Assembly (NCBI RefSeq): GCF_013377755.1
Contig: NZ_JABXWR010000001.1
Span: 941,104-1,005,103, forward strand
Origin: Methanofollis tationis
GTDB lineage: Archaea > Halobacteriota > Methanomicrobia > Methanomicrobiales > Methanofollaceae
DNA: 64,000 nucleotides
Reading direction: 5' to 3'
Within the stretch, counting starts at the first letter, position 1; each line of letters opens with the position of its first letter. Shown in pieces: positions 43,399 through 51,504 of the stretch. Under the pieces are notes generated by a model that searched no databases, was not told the DNA's origin, and saw only the letters and a program-made list of their open reading frames with translations. Both the position numbers and the translations under genes were made by a program.

Positions 43399-44361
43399 AT
43401 GTTGCTGAATGAAACCGCAGAAAAGATCAGGAGCATGGAGATCAGGGGGGCAGGCAGGATCGCCCGGTCGGCGGTCGGCGCCCTCAGGGACCATGCGGCC
43501 GGACTGGAAACTTCCGATACCGCCTCCTTTCTCCGCTCCATGAAGGAGGCGGCCGACCTCCTCGTCGCCACCCGCCCGACGGCGGTCTCCCTCCCGAACG
43601 CCGTGCAGACCGTGATGCGTTCGCTCGAGGGGGCTAAGAGCGTCGATGAGGCGAAGGCAGCGATAAAGGCGGCCGCGGACTCGTTCATCCTCTCGTCAAA
43701 ACACGCGGTGGAGTGGATCGGCGAGATCGGCGCCCGCCATATCTCCGACGGCGACGTGATCCTCACCCATTGCAACTCCGAGGCGGCGCTGGCCTGCATC
43801 CTCACGGCCCACCGGGAGGGCAAGGCGATCGAGGTCTTCGCCACCGAGGTAAGGCCGAGAAACCAGGGGCTCCTGACGATCCGGGCCTTAAACGATGCCG
43901 GGATCCAGACGAACTTCATCGTGGACTCGGCGGTGAGGAGTTATATCAATGATGTGGACCTGGTGATCACCGGGGCGGACGCAATCACGGTGAACGGGGC
44001 GGTGGTGAACAAGATCGGCACCGCCCAGATCGCCCTCACCGCCCACGAGGCCAGGACGCCGATGGTGGTTGCCGCCGAGACCTACAAGTTCGCCCCCAGG
44101 ACGATCCTCGGGGAGCGGATCGCGATCGAGGAGCGGGAAACCGGGGAGGTGCTCGACCGGCGTATCGCCGCGGGCCTGCCGCACGTGCGGGTGAGAAACC
44201 CGGCCTTCGACGTGACCCCGGCGCGCTACGTCGACCTGATCGTGACCGAGATCGGGGCGATCCCGCCAGCGATGGCCTATATGATCATCAGGGACCATCT
44301 CGGCTGGGGAATTGGGGAGTTTCACAAGGCATTTGAGATAGACGAGAGAATACAGGAGTGA
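43399..44361 (+). CDS. ribose-1,5-bisphosphate isomerase
   Basis: This 320-residue protein is homologous to eIF2B-like isomerases and matches archaeal ribose-1,5-bisphosphate isomerase, which makes ribulose-1,5-bisphosphate for RuBisCO. The family catalytic residues are present as Cys125 in THCNSEAA and Asp194 in ITGADAI, and VNKIGTAQIAL follows. The stop is just before the RuBisCO start, so the two genes are one operon. The substrate comes from AMP phosphorylase (4566-6113). The alternative annotation as translation initiation factor eIF2B subunit is less likely in this context. Confidence 0.92.
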   Translation: MLLNETAEKIRSMEIRGAGRIARSAVGALRDHAAGLETSDTASFLRSMKEAADLLVATRPTAVSLPNAVQTVMRSLEGAKSVDEAKAAIKAAADSFILSSKHAVEWIGEIGARHISDGDVILTHCNSEAALACILTAHREGKAIEVFATEVRPRNQGLLTIRALNDAGIQTNFIVDSAVRSYINDVDLVITGADAITVNGAVVNKIGTAQIALTAHEARTPMVVAAETYKFAPRTILGERIAIEERETGEVLDRRIAAGLPHVRVRNPAFDVTPARYVDLIVTEIGAIPPAMAYMIIRDHLGWGIGEFHKAFEIDERIQE

Positions 44362-44363
44362 AC

Positions 44364-45566
44364 ATGACAAAAGACGTTGTTGCAACCTATTATTTCCGCC
44401 CGCGGTCCGACACGACCCCTGAGGCGGCGGCACTGGCGATCGCCGAGGAGGAGACGACCGGGACCTGGACCGAGATCACCACCACGACCGAGTATGTCCG
44501 CCGCCTCGACGGCGAGGTGCTCTCCCTTGAGCCCTCGGGGAACGGGTACGTTACGCGGCTTTGCTACCCGGCCGAGATCTTCGAGGCAGGAAACGTCCCG
44601 CAGTACCTCTCGGTGGTGGCGGGCAACCTCTTCGGGCTTGCCCGGCTGGATGCAGTCCGCCTCCTGGACGTGGAGTTCCCGGAGACGCTCGTCCCCTTCG
44701 CCGGACCGAAGTTCGGGATGGAGGGGATCAGGCGGCTGATCGGGACGACCGACCGGCCGCACGTCGGGACGATCATCAAGCCGAAGGTGGGCTTAAACCC
44801 GAAGGACACGGCAGAGGTCGCCTATAAAGCGGCGATCGGCGGGGTGGACCTGATCAAGGACGACGAGACCCTGACCGACCAGACCTTCTGCCCGATGGAC
44901 GAGCGCCTCCAGGCGGTGATGGCGAAACTCGACGAGGCGAAGAGCGAGACAGGGCAGGAAGTGCTGTATGCGGTGAACATCTCGGCGCGGGCCGACGATA
45001 TCGTGGAGCGGGCCGAGCACGCCATCGACCTGGGTGCGAACATGGTGATGATCGACGTGATCACCTGCGGGTTCACTGCCTTGCAGGCCCTTGCCGAGGC
45101 GCCCTCGGTGACCGTCCCGGTCCACGTCCACCGGACGATGCACGGGGCGATCACCAGGAACCCGGAGCACGGGATCGCGATGCGCCCGATCGCACGGATC
45201 GTGCGGATGCTCGGCGGCGACCAGCTCCACACCGGGACGGTTTCCGGGAAGATGAGCCACGACGTCGGCGAGTTGCGGGGGGACAACGCCGCCCTCACCG
45301 ATCCTTACCACGGACTCAAACCGACCTTCCCGGTGGCGAGCGGCGGGCTGCACCCGGGCAAGGTGGCGGCCGAACTCAAAAACCTGGGCACGAACATCGT
45401 GCTGCAGGCCGGCGGCGGGATCCACGGTCACCCTGACGGCACCGAGGCCGGCGCCCGGGCGATGCGCCAGGCGGCCGACGCCTTCATGGCCGGGGTCTCG
45501 GCGGAGGAGTACGCAAAGGACCACCGCGAGCTGGCGCGGGCCCTGGAGCGGTGGGGGAACCGCTGA
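44364..45566 (+). CDS. rbcL: ribulose-1,5-bisphosphate carboxylase, archaeal form III, large subunit
   Basis: This 400-residue RuBisCO carries GTIIKPKVGL with the catalytic lysine Lys139, the carbamylation-site segment GGVDLIKDDETL with Lys165, and the loop 6 and phosphate-binding parts (HVHRTMHGAI, QLHTGTVSGKM, VASGGLHPGKV, QAGGGIHGHPDGTEAGARAMRQA). With no small subunit nearby it is the archaeal form III that carboxylates RuBP from nucleotide breakdown to 3-phosphoglycerate. The ATG at 44364 lies two bases after the isomerase stop and behind GGAGTG. Confidence 0.93.
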   Translation: MTKDVVATYYFRPRSDTTPEAAALAIAEEETTGTWTEITTTTEYVRRLDGEVLSLEPSGNGYVTRLCYPAEIFEAGNVPQYLSVVAGNLFGLARLDAVRLLDVEFPETLVPFAGPKFGMEGIRRLIGTTDRPHVGTIIKPKVGLNPKDTAEVAYKAAIGGVDLIKDDETLTDQTFCPMDERLQAVMAKLDEAKSETGQEVLYAVNISARADDIVERAEHAIDLGANMVMIDVITCGFTALQALAEAPSVTVPVHVHRTMHGAITRNPEHGIAMRPIARIVRMLGGDQLHTGTVSGKMSHDVGELRGDNAALTDPYHGLKPTFPVASGGLHPGKVAAELKNLGTNIVLQAGGGIHGHPDGTEAGARAMRQAADAFMAGVSAEEYAKDHRELARALERWGNR

Positions 45567-45582
45567 GGGCCAGGCCCGACTA

Positions 45583-45597
45583 TTTTTTTCTCTTTTT
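45583..45597 (+). terminator. poly-U terminator of the isomerase-RuBisCO operon
   Basis: Two T-runs (seven and five) within 15 bases follow the RuBisCO stop by about 16 bases. Confidence 0.55.
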
Positions 45598-45616
45598 CCC
45601 TGACCGGTCCTGAGCC

Positions 45617-45790
45617 TCATCGCCTCCGCCGGCACCACAGGTAGGCGTCGGTCGCCTGGCGCATCGCCCTTGCCCGTCTCTCGGCCGTCGTCGATGATAA
45701 GGACCCCGCCGGGACGTGCGATCCGACCGAACTCAGCCAGGAACGCAGCCGGGTCGAACACCGGATCGCAAAGAGCCATATCCCGGCGGA
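45617..45790 (-). pseudogene. relic of a methyltransferase C-terminus with a frameshift
   Basis: On the minus strand one frame encodes FDPAAFLAEFGRIARPGGVLIIDDGRE, the post-motif segment of class I methyltransferases (…RxxRPGGVLIIDDG). A second frame continues ERRARAMRQATDAYLWCRRRR and a stop, resembling the usual C-terminus. No SAM-binding N-terminal part is present, so this is a decayed fragment. The 5' end of the relic lies just before the acyltransferase start on the other strand. Confidence 0.5.
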
Positions 45791-45798
45791 GAGAATCA

Positions 45799-47058
45799 AT
45801 GATCATGGCCCCCGCACCAGCCCCGGTCTTCGATGTCTTCAACGTCTATTTCGAGCAGATCTACGACCCGACGATGCACCTCGTCTTCACCTTCGACGGG
45901 GCACTCGATGAGGACGTCCTGCGGGCGGCGACGCTTCGCCTGATCGCCGCAAACCCCTATCTCGGGTGCCGGTTCGCGGTGCGGGACGGCGCACCCGTCT
46001 GGGAGGAGATCCCGGAGGAGGCGTGGGAGCGGGGCTTTGAGGTGCTCCCCCCCGGAGCGACGATGCCGCCGCCCCCCCTCGACGTCCGCACCGGCCCGCA
46101 GGTGCGGGTGGCCCTCTGCCGGGAGGAGGAGGGCGACCGGGTGACCGTCACCTGCCACCACGGCTTCTGCGACGCCCGCGGCCTCCTCGACCTGGCGCGG
46201 GATCTCTTCGCCGCCTGCCGGGGGGTTCCTCCGGCCCCCACCGGGCTGTACGACCGGAGCGCCGACCAGGTCCTCGCACGCTTCTCCGCGGCGGAGATCG
46301 AAGGGGCCTGCGAGGCCGAAGAGCCCTTCGTCGATAGATGGCGTTTCCCGGTCGAGCGGACCGGGCGGGGGGCGCCGCGGGTCGCTCTCAGGACGCTCGC
46401 ACCAGAACGGCTGGCGCGGGCACGGGCGTTCGGCAAAATGCACGGCGCCACGGTGAACGACGTCGTGCTTGCCGCCTTCTTCCTCGCGATCCTCAGGATC
46501 AGGGACGACCCCGCCGATCTGCATGCGCCCAGATCCGTCCTCACCTCGGCCGATCTCCGCCGCTACCTCGACCGCCCGGTGCCGCCGGCAAACCTCTCCA
46601 TCGCCTACGAGGTAACGCTCTCCCCCGGCGAGGGGGCAGGGCTGGAGGAGGTCGTGGGCCAGGTGGCGGCGGTGACAGGACGGCGCAAGGCAAACGGCCT
46701 TGGACTCGGGTGCATCGGGTTCTACGAAGAGATCTATGCGGGCGGCGTGCCTGCGGTGAAGGTGTTCTTCGACGGGATGATGAGGCGCTACCAGGAGAGC
46801 GGCATGAAAAACCCGGTCTTCTCCAACATCGGGGTGATCGACGCCGGGGTCGCCCTCCCGCTCGCGGGAAAGGACGGGCGGCCCCTCGACCTCCGGGAGG
46901 TTGTTCTCCTCCCCTGCGTCTGCTGGCCGTACGGGTATCTCATGTCCCTCTCCACCTTCAGGGATGCGATGACGATCGCCTCGGCCTATGAGGAGGGGCC
47001 GTATGCACCGGAGACGGTGGAGCGGTTCCTGGAACTCGTGGATGGGTACCTGCCGTGA
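45799..47058 (+). CDS. condensation-domain-like acyltransferase
   Basis: This 419-residue protein belongs to the CoA-dependent acyltransferase/condensation superfamily. The active-site motif HHxxxD is HHGFCD at residues 120-125, and the later conserved part includes NDVVLAAFFLAILRIR. It resembles PapA5- or alcohol-acetyltransferase-like members rather than NRPS modules; no carrier protein or adenylation domain is near. It may acylate a lipid or sugar, but the substrate is unknown. A GGAGAG motif precedes the ATG at 45799. A start at the third codon is also possible. Confidence 0.75.
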   Translation: MIMAPAPAPVFDVFNVYFEQIYDPTMHLVFTFDGALDEDVLRAATLRLIAANPYLGCRFAVRDGAPVWEEIPEEAWERGFEVLPPGATMPPPPLDVRTGPQVRVALCREEEGDRVTVTCHHGFCDARGLLDLARDLFAACRGVPPAPTGLYDRSADQVLARFSAAEIEGACEAEEPFVDRWRFPVERTGRGAPRVALRTLAPERLARARAFGKMHGATVNDVVLAAFFLAILRIRDDPADLHAPRSVLTSADLRRYLDRPVPPANLSIAYEVTLSPGEGAGLEEVVGQVAAVTGRRKANGLGLGCIGFYEEIYAGGVPAVKVFFDGMMRRYQESGMKNPVFSNIGVIDAGVALPLAGKDGRPLDLREVVLLPCVCWPYGYLMSLSTFRDAMTIASAYEEGPYAPETVERFLELVDGYLP

Positions 47059-47105
47059 AGGGGGGAATCGTTAGAGAGAAATCTTCCCCACGCCTACAAT
47101 ACAGT

Positions 47106-47927
47106 ATGCACATCCCCTTCACCAAACTGCACGGCAACGGCAACGACTTCATCCTGATCGACGAGACGGCGGGAACGGTCATCCCCGACGAGATGAAACC
47201 CGGTTTCGCCGCCCTGTACTGCGACCGCCGGTTCGGCATCGGCGGCGACGGCGTCCTCTTCCTCCTTCCTTCGGAGAGCGCCGACGTGCGGATGCGCCTC
47301 TTCCAGCAGGACGAGAGCGAGGCCGAGATGTGCGGGAACGGGATCCGGTGCCTGGCGAAGTACGCCCATGACGCCGGCTACGTGCAGGAGACCTGCACCG
47401 TCGAGACGATGGCAGGCACGATGCCGGTCTCGATGGGCTACGACGAGGAGGGCGAGTTCTGGGCCGAGATCGAGATGGTGGACCCGGCCTATGAGCGCTC
47501 CGCGATCCCGGCGATCGGCGAGGGCGAATACAAAGAGCAGATCGGGCCCTTCACGGTCTATGCCGCGAACACCGGCGTCCCGCATGCGGTGATCTTCGTC
47601 GATGACGTCTCGGCGATCGACGTGGCGGCCGCAGCACCGCAGGTCCGCCGCCACCCGTCGTTCGCGAAAGGCGCGAACGTGAACTTTGTCGAGGTCACCG
47701 GCGAGGCCTCGATCAGGATCCGCACCTTCGAGCGGGGCGTCGAGGGCGAGACCGAGTCCTGCGGCACCGGGGCCACGGCGTCTGCGGCGATCGCCCACCG
47801 CCTGGGCCTGGTCGGGGCCGAGGTGGCGGTCGAGACGAACGGTGGCCCCCTGGTGATCACCTGCGGCGAGCGGACCCTGATGCGGGGGCCGGCAGAGACG
47901 GTCTTCTCGGGCGTCATCGAGGGGTGA
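47106..47927 (+). CDS. dapF: diaminopimelate epimerase
   Basis: This 273-residue enzyme converts LL- to meso-diaminopimelate, the last step before lysine. The two catalytic cysteines are in EMCGNGIRCLAKY (Cys76) and ETESCGTGATAS (Cys219), in two similar halves. HGNGNDF opens the protein. The ATG at 47106 is 47 bases after the acyltransferase stop, with its own weak TATA-like sequence. Archaea without peptidoglycan use the product for lysine only. Confidence 0.95.
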   Translation: MHIPFTKLHGNGNDFILIDETAGTVIPDEMKPGFAALYCDRRFGIGGDGVLFLLPSESADVRMRLFQQDESEAEMCGNGIRCLAKYAHDAGYVQETCTVETMAGTMPVSMGYDEEGEFWAEIEMVDPAYERSAIPAIGEGEYKEQIGPFTVYAANTGVPHAVIFVDDVSAIDVAAAAPQVRRHPSFAKGANVNFVEVTGEASIRIRTFERGVEGETESCGTGATASAAIAHRLGLVGAEVAVETNGGPLVITCGERTLMRGPAETVFSGVIEG

Positions 47928-48265
47928 ACCCCCCTCCCTCCCGGATGATCTCTGGCCATTCCGGGCGTTATTTTCGATTTTAGAGGACTCGATCCGGGCG
48001 GATCGGGCTTCGTTTCAGATCTGGATATCTGCGGGGTTTCGGGCGGAACGGAGGCGAAGACGTGCTGTTTCACGTGGAAATCCGGGGCTCCGCGGGGGGG
48101 CGCCGGGGATTTTGTCGGGGGTGCGACGGGGAGGGGATGGACGGGGCAGGAGAACGGGCGGAAATGGGCGCGAATCTGAGGGCGGAAGAGGGGCGATTTT
48201 GCCGGTATTCTCGATTTTGTGGGGAACTGGCCGGGTATACGCGGTCGAGATCCGGCATCTTCGCG
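47928..48265. other. intergenic region without a recognisable gene
   Basis: No coding sequence with family similarity is visible on either strand. The base composition is GC-rich with long G tracts. One stretch at 48066-48081, TGTTTCACGTGGAAAT, resembles a bacterial parS site at 13 of 16 positions but is probably chance. Confidence 0.5.
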
Positions 48266-48312
48266 GGGTTATAACCCGGCATACATGGGGGTTTTTGATG
48301 GAGTATAACCAC
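48266..48312. promoter_or_regulatory. palindrome pair, orphan copy
   Basis: GGGTTATAACCC, a perfect 12-bp palindrome, is at 48266-48277; a damaged second palindrome (GGAGTATAACCA) centres 34 bases further on. The same pair with the same 34-base spacing stands directly upstream of the DUF4143 ATPase gene at 50034-50079. Here no ATPase follows on the minus strand, so it appears to be a leftover of a duplicated promoter/operator. Confidence 0.55.
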
Positions 48313-48328
48313 GCGAACATGGGAGGGG

Positions 48329-48358
48329 CGGTTGTGAGACATCCATGTCCCACAACCG
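48329..48358. repeat. inverted repeat 1 (14-bp arms)
   Basis: CGGTTGTGAGACAT and ATGTCCCACAACCG are inverted copies with one mismatch and a 2-base spacer. Half-site core TTGTG.GACAT. Confidence 0.7.
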
Positions 48359-48360
48359 AA

Positions 48361-48396
48361 TTTGTTGGACATAAAATGCAAAATATGTCCAACAAA
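48361..48396. repeat. inverted repeat 2 (13-bp arms)
   Basis: TTTGTTGGACATA and TATGTCCAACAAA are perfect inverted copies with a 10-base spacer. It starts two bases after inverted repeat 1, and the arms share TTGT..GACAT with it. The tandem pair looks like an operator for a dimeric regulator. Confidence 0.7.
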
Positions 48397-48449
48397 AGAT
48401 CCTGTGGGATACCGGCGGCAGGGGCACCCGCCGGGTGAGGGAGGACGGC

Positions 48450-48657
48450 GGAGCATTCTACCCGGTGCTCGGCATGCCTGACCGGCTCCAATGGATCGCC
48501 ACGATCAACCCGGAGTACTATGCGATCCACGTTCCTCAGGAGCCTGATCCTGCGGGGGCAGGCAAACCTCATCGGCATGGACCTGCTGGCGATCTTCATC
48601 ATCTCAGGGATCGCCATCGCTCTCGGGATCACGATGTATCGGCGGACGCTGGAGTGA
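48450..48657 (+). pseudogene. relic of an ABC-2 permease C-terminus, copy A
   Basis: One frame encodes GMPDRLQWIATINPEYYA, and after a +1 shift another continues RSLILRGQANLIGMDLLAIF..GIAIALGITMYRRTLE and a stop. This is the typical last loop and last helix of ABC-2 type permeases. The rest of the gene is absent. A shorter, diverged copy of the same tail is at 50231-50332, with the ATPase gene between. Confidence 0.6.
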
Positions 48658-48732
48658 GGAGAGGACCGGTTGTCGAGGTGGTGCAGAGAGAGCGGCGGAA
48701 CGTGTACTGACACTGTTCGTTAAACGCCGATC

Positions 48733-50022
48733 TCACACCACCCCGAGGAGCCACCGCCAGAGCGGGACGCACCTGATCTCCCCATCCATTCGCACCGTAT
48801 CCTTCGTGATCAGCACCAGATCCCTCACCCGGCCGTCGAACTCAGCGGCGAACTCCCGGAGGGCGTTCATCTCCCGTTCGGGAGGAGTGTCGGTGTAGGT
48901 GACGTTGATCGCGGTCAGGGTGTTGTCCGGGTTTTTCAGGACGAAGTCCACCTCGCCCCCTTTTTTCCAGTAATAGGGATCGCCCCCCCGCCGCCGCAGT
49001 TCGAGAAATACCAGGTTCTCAACACAACGCCCTTCGTCGGCAGAGAACGTGAACGAAACGGCATTTCTCAGCCCGGTGTCGATGCAGTAGACTTTTTTGT
49101 TGTTCCTCGCCTGCACCTTCAGGGAGTAACTGAAATACTGGACCTCGAAGAGCACCCGTGCCATCTCGGCATAACAGACGTACTCCCTGATCGTCGCCGC
49201 CTCGATTCCCAGCACCTCTACCAGCTGTCGGTAGGAGTAGGGCAAGGCGATGTTGGTCAGGAGGTAGGAGAGGAGATCGGCAAGCGCCCGCTGGTTGCGC
49301 ACTTTGTTCACCTGGACGATATCGCGATAGACGATGCTGTCGTAATACGCCCTGAGCTGATCCGCCTTCACGCCCCCGTCCTCCTGCCGCACCGCCTGCG
49401 GAAACCCACCTTCCCGGATGTATTGCCCGAGCAGGTTCAAAATGTCGTATTTTCTGGCGGCGAGGGCGACCGGGTCGAGCTCGACCTCCATCCCGCGAAA
49501 GAGGAGATACTCTGAGAAGTCAAGGGGATAGACCGGCACCGCAAGGTACCTTCCGCTGATCAGGGTCGAGACCTCCGAATCGAGGAGATAGGAGGAAGAC
49601 CCCGAGATCACCAGCCTGAACCGCTTGCGATCATAGGTCGCCTTGAGCCAGCGCTCCCAGCCCGGGATCGCCTGGATCTCGTCGAAAACGAGCCAGGCCC
49701 CCTCTCCGCTCCAGATGTTCGAACGATAGGTGTCGAGCACCGCCTCCAGCGGCCGATCAAGGTTGGCCAGGGCGGGCTCGTCGCAGTTGACGAAGAGGAT
49801 CGATCGCGGGTCGACACCCTGTTCATCGATCAGGTCGCGGATCATCTGGTACAGCAGGGTGGTTTTGCCCGAACGCCGGACGCCGCTGAGGACTACGATC
49901 TCCCCGGTGGTGCAGTATCTTTTGATCTTCGAGAGGTAGCGGTCCCGCCGGACGCCGGTGTCGAAGTCTCTGCCGCTCCACCAGGGGTTGAGGGCGACCA
50001 GAAGGTCGAGGAGATCGGCCAT
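48733..50022 (-). CDS. AAA-type ATPase with DUF4143 C-terminal domain
   Basis: This 429-residue protein has an N-terminal AAA module with P-loop GVRRSGKTT (residues 47-55), Walker B GAWLVFDEIQAIPGW, and the sensor segment RLVISGSSSYLLDSEVSTLISGRY. A DUF4143 domain with winged-helix and nuclease-like end follows (NLVFLELRRRGGDPYYWKKGGEVDFVLK, reminiscent of the restriction-endonuclease-like fold). Families of this type are abundant in methanogens and behave like mobile or selfish genes; their function is not established. Two palindromes sit 12 and 46 bases before the ATG. Confidence 0.85.
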   Translation of the reverse strand: MADLLDLLVALNPWWSGRDFDTGVRRDRYLSKIKRYCTTGEIVVLSGVRRSGKTTLLYQMIRDLIDEQGVDPRSILFVNCDEPALANLDRPLEAVLDTYRSNIWSGEGAWLVFDEIQAIPGWERWLKATYDRKRFRLVISGSSSYLLDSEVSTLISGRYLAVPVYPLDFSEYLLFRGMEVELDPVALAARKYDILNLLGQYIREGGFPQAVRQEDGGVKADQLRAYYDSIVYRDIVQVNKVRNQRALADLLSYLLTNIALPYSYRQLVEVLGIEAATIREYVCYAEMARVLFEVQYFSYSLKVQARNNKKVYCIDTGLRNAVSFTFSADEGRCVENLVFLELRRRGGDPYYWKKGGEVDFVLKNPDNTLTAINVTYTDTPPEREMNALREFAAEFDGRVRDLVLITKDTVRMDGEIRCVPLWRWLLGVV

Positions 50023-50033
50023 GCGATTCTGGT

Positions 50034-50079
50034 GGGTTATAACCCTGCATAAAGGTATGTTTTTAAGTGGTTATAACCA
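50034..50079 (-). promoter_or_regulatory. palindromic operator pair and TATA box of the ATPase gene
   Basis: GGGTTATAACCC (50034-50045) and TGGTTATAACCA (50068-50079) are two perfect 12-bp palindromes with centres 34 bases apart. A minus-strand CTTAAAAAC between them is a likely TATA box. The proximal palindrome would cover the transcription start, a good place for repression or autoregulation. Confidence 0.6.
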
Positions 50080-50230
50080 TGCGAAAATTACCCTGACATT
50101 ACACTGGAAGAGTCTGAAGATAACGATCCCGGTTCGCTGGGGTCGATAGTGGCGTCGGATGCCGCCTGTGACCTGCCAGTCGAGAGGAGAATCGAACATG
50201 ATCAGGTGTGGGGATAGATATTGAGTTAAG

Positions 50231-50332
50231 GGGCAGGTACACCTCATCGGCATGGATCTGCCGGCGATCTTCATCTTCTCCGGGATCGCCATCGCCCTCG
50301 AGATCACGACGTATCGGCGGACGCTGGAGTGA
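50231..50332 (+). pseudogene. relic of an ABC-2 permease C-terminus, copy B
   Basis: The frame encodes GQVHLIGMDLPAIF..GIAIALEITTYRRTLE and a stop, clearly the same tail as copy A at 48450-48657 with substitutions. No upstream permease sequence remains. Confidence 0.6.
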
Positions 50333-50487
50333 GGGAAGTATGGCCGGTGAAGAGATGCCGCCGATGACAGTTGTCCTGATGTTCACCATTATCGACCGTT
50401 TTCGACAGGTTTTCACCACCTGCCGAAAGAAGGCGAGGATAGAGGAATAATGGCGGATCGGAAATTACGCATAGATATAATGATCAA
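50333..50487. other. intergenic remnant left of the IS5 element
   Basis: No gene seen. Before IS5 insertion this stretch was continuous with 52889-53199. Confidence 0.5.
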
Positions 50488-50553
50488 TATATGTATGCTG
50501 TGTTGCATAACTCTCTCCTGTACTCTTCCTCCCTCTTTTCTCCGCCGTCTCGC

Positions 50554-51504
50554 TCACTTCACCATTGTAAGCAGCATATTGTAGCAGTTCATTTTCATCT
50601 TCACCTCCCGGATCATTCCCTCCTTCGAAGTCGCCCTCACCGTTTCGCCGAATATTCGTTTTCCACTGGAAAACACTCCTTCAGCCTTCCATCTCATCCC
50701 ATAGTCGATATCCTGTGCCCACTCTCTATATCCCCCCAATCGTACTCGCTCCCGTACGCATTCGGCGCGATAGGGCGATCCGGTGGATCTGGTCGCTGCA
50801 TCTGTTCGCGTCTTGATTCCCGATAGGATCCCGCGTTTTTCGAGCGTATTGAAGATCTCGTTCCGGTCATAGGCCCCATCTGCAAGAAGACGGCGTATGG
50901 TATGCTCCCTGCCACAGTGCTGCTGGACCTGATCCAGGAGGGGAATACACCGTGCATCATCCTGAACCGATTCGTCGGTGACCTCTAGACCAAGGATCTG
51001 ATTGGTTTCGATGTCGATCATCGCATGGACCTTGATCCATCCGCGCCGGACCCTCCACTTCTCCCGCATCCATTCCCCGCGGTTGGTGACTTTGATCCCG
51101 GTGCTATCGACAGCAATGATGACATTGCGTGAGAGGATCGTTGGATCAACCCGAAGGGAGATATCAAGACGCTTGATCCGGCGGAAAAGGGTTGTATAAT
51201 CTGCTGAAACAAGGGAAGGAATAAAGATAGAGAGTTTCCGGGTAAAACCCTCCATCTGGCGATAGGGCATCTGCAGGAAGACGTGAATGAAAGCCATCCA
51301 GGTGATGAAGGGTTCGGGATAGTGAAAAGGACGACCGGGCTTGCCGGTGTTCATCCGGGAAACGAGATCAGTCCAGTGGTCGATGAAATCAAGGGAGAGG
51401 TAGAATTCGCCGCGGCGAACCAGACGTTCATTATATATACTCCAATCACGAGTGTCGGTGTACGGACGGCCCCAGTACTTCTCTAATTCCTTCCTCCCTC
51501 TCAT
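50554..51504 (-). CDS. IS5-family transposase, N-terminus replaced by ISH3 end
   Basis: The DDE transposase has IIAVDSTGIKV (first Asp), RRLLADGAYDRNEIFNTL (second Asp) and AEGVFSSGKRIFGE (Glu region). The original start is on the other side of the ISH3 insert: rejoining the sequence at the GGCCC duplication gives MPKNKRWGRPYTDTRDW. The present frame instead begins at an ATG inside the ISH3 end (MRGRKELEKYWGRPYT) and stays in register, so an almost full-length protein of 316 residues could still be made. Whether it is expressed is unknown. Confidence 0.85.
   Translation of the reverse strand: MRGRKELEKYWGRPYTDTRDWSIYNERLVRRGEFYLSLDFIDHWTDLVSRMNTGKPGRPFHYPEPFITWMAFIHVFLQMPYRQMEGFTRKLSIFIPSLVSADYTTLFRRIKRLDISLRVDPTILSRNVIIAVDSTGIKVTNRGEWMREKWRVRRGWIKVHAMIDIETNQILGLEVTDESVQDDARCIPLLDQVQQHCGREHTIRRLLADGAYDRNEIFNTLEKRGILSGIKTRTDAATRSTGSPYRAECVRERVRLGGYREWAQDIDYGMRWKAEGVFSSGKRIFGETVRATSKEGMIREVKMKMNCYNMLLTMVK

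Noticed and set aside
48066-48081. parS-like sequence TGTTTCACGTGGAAAT
   Set aside because: Thirteen of sixteen positions fit the bacterial parS, but the second half-site is broken, there is no parB gene nearby and only one copy; chance is likely.
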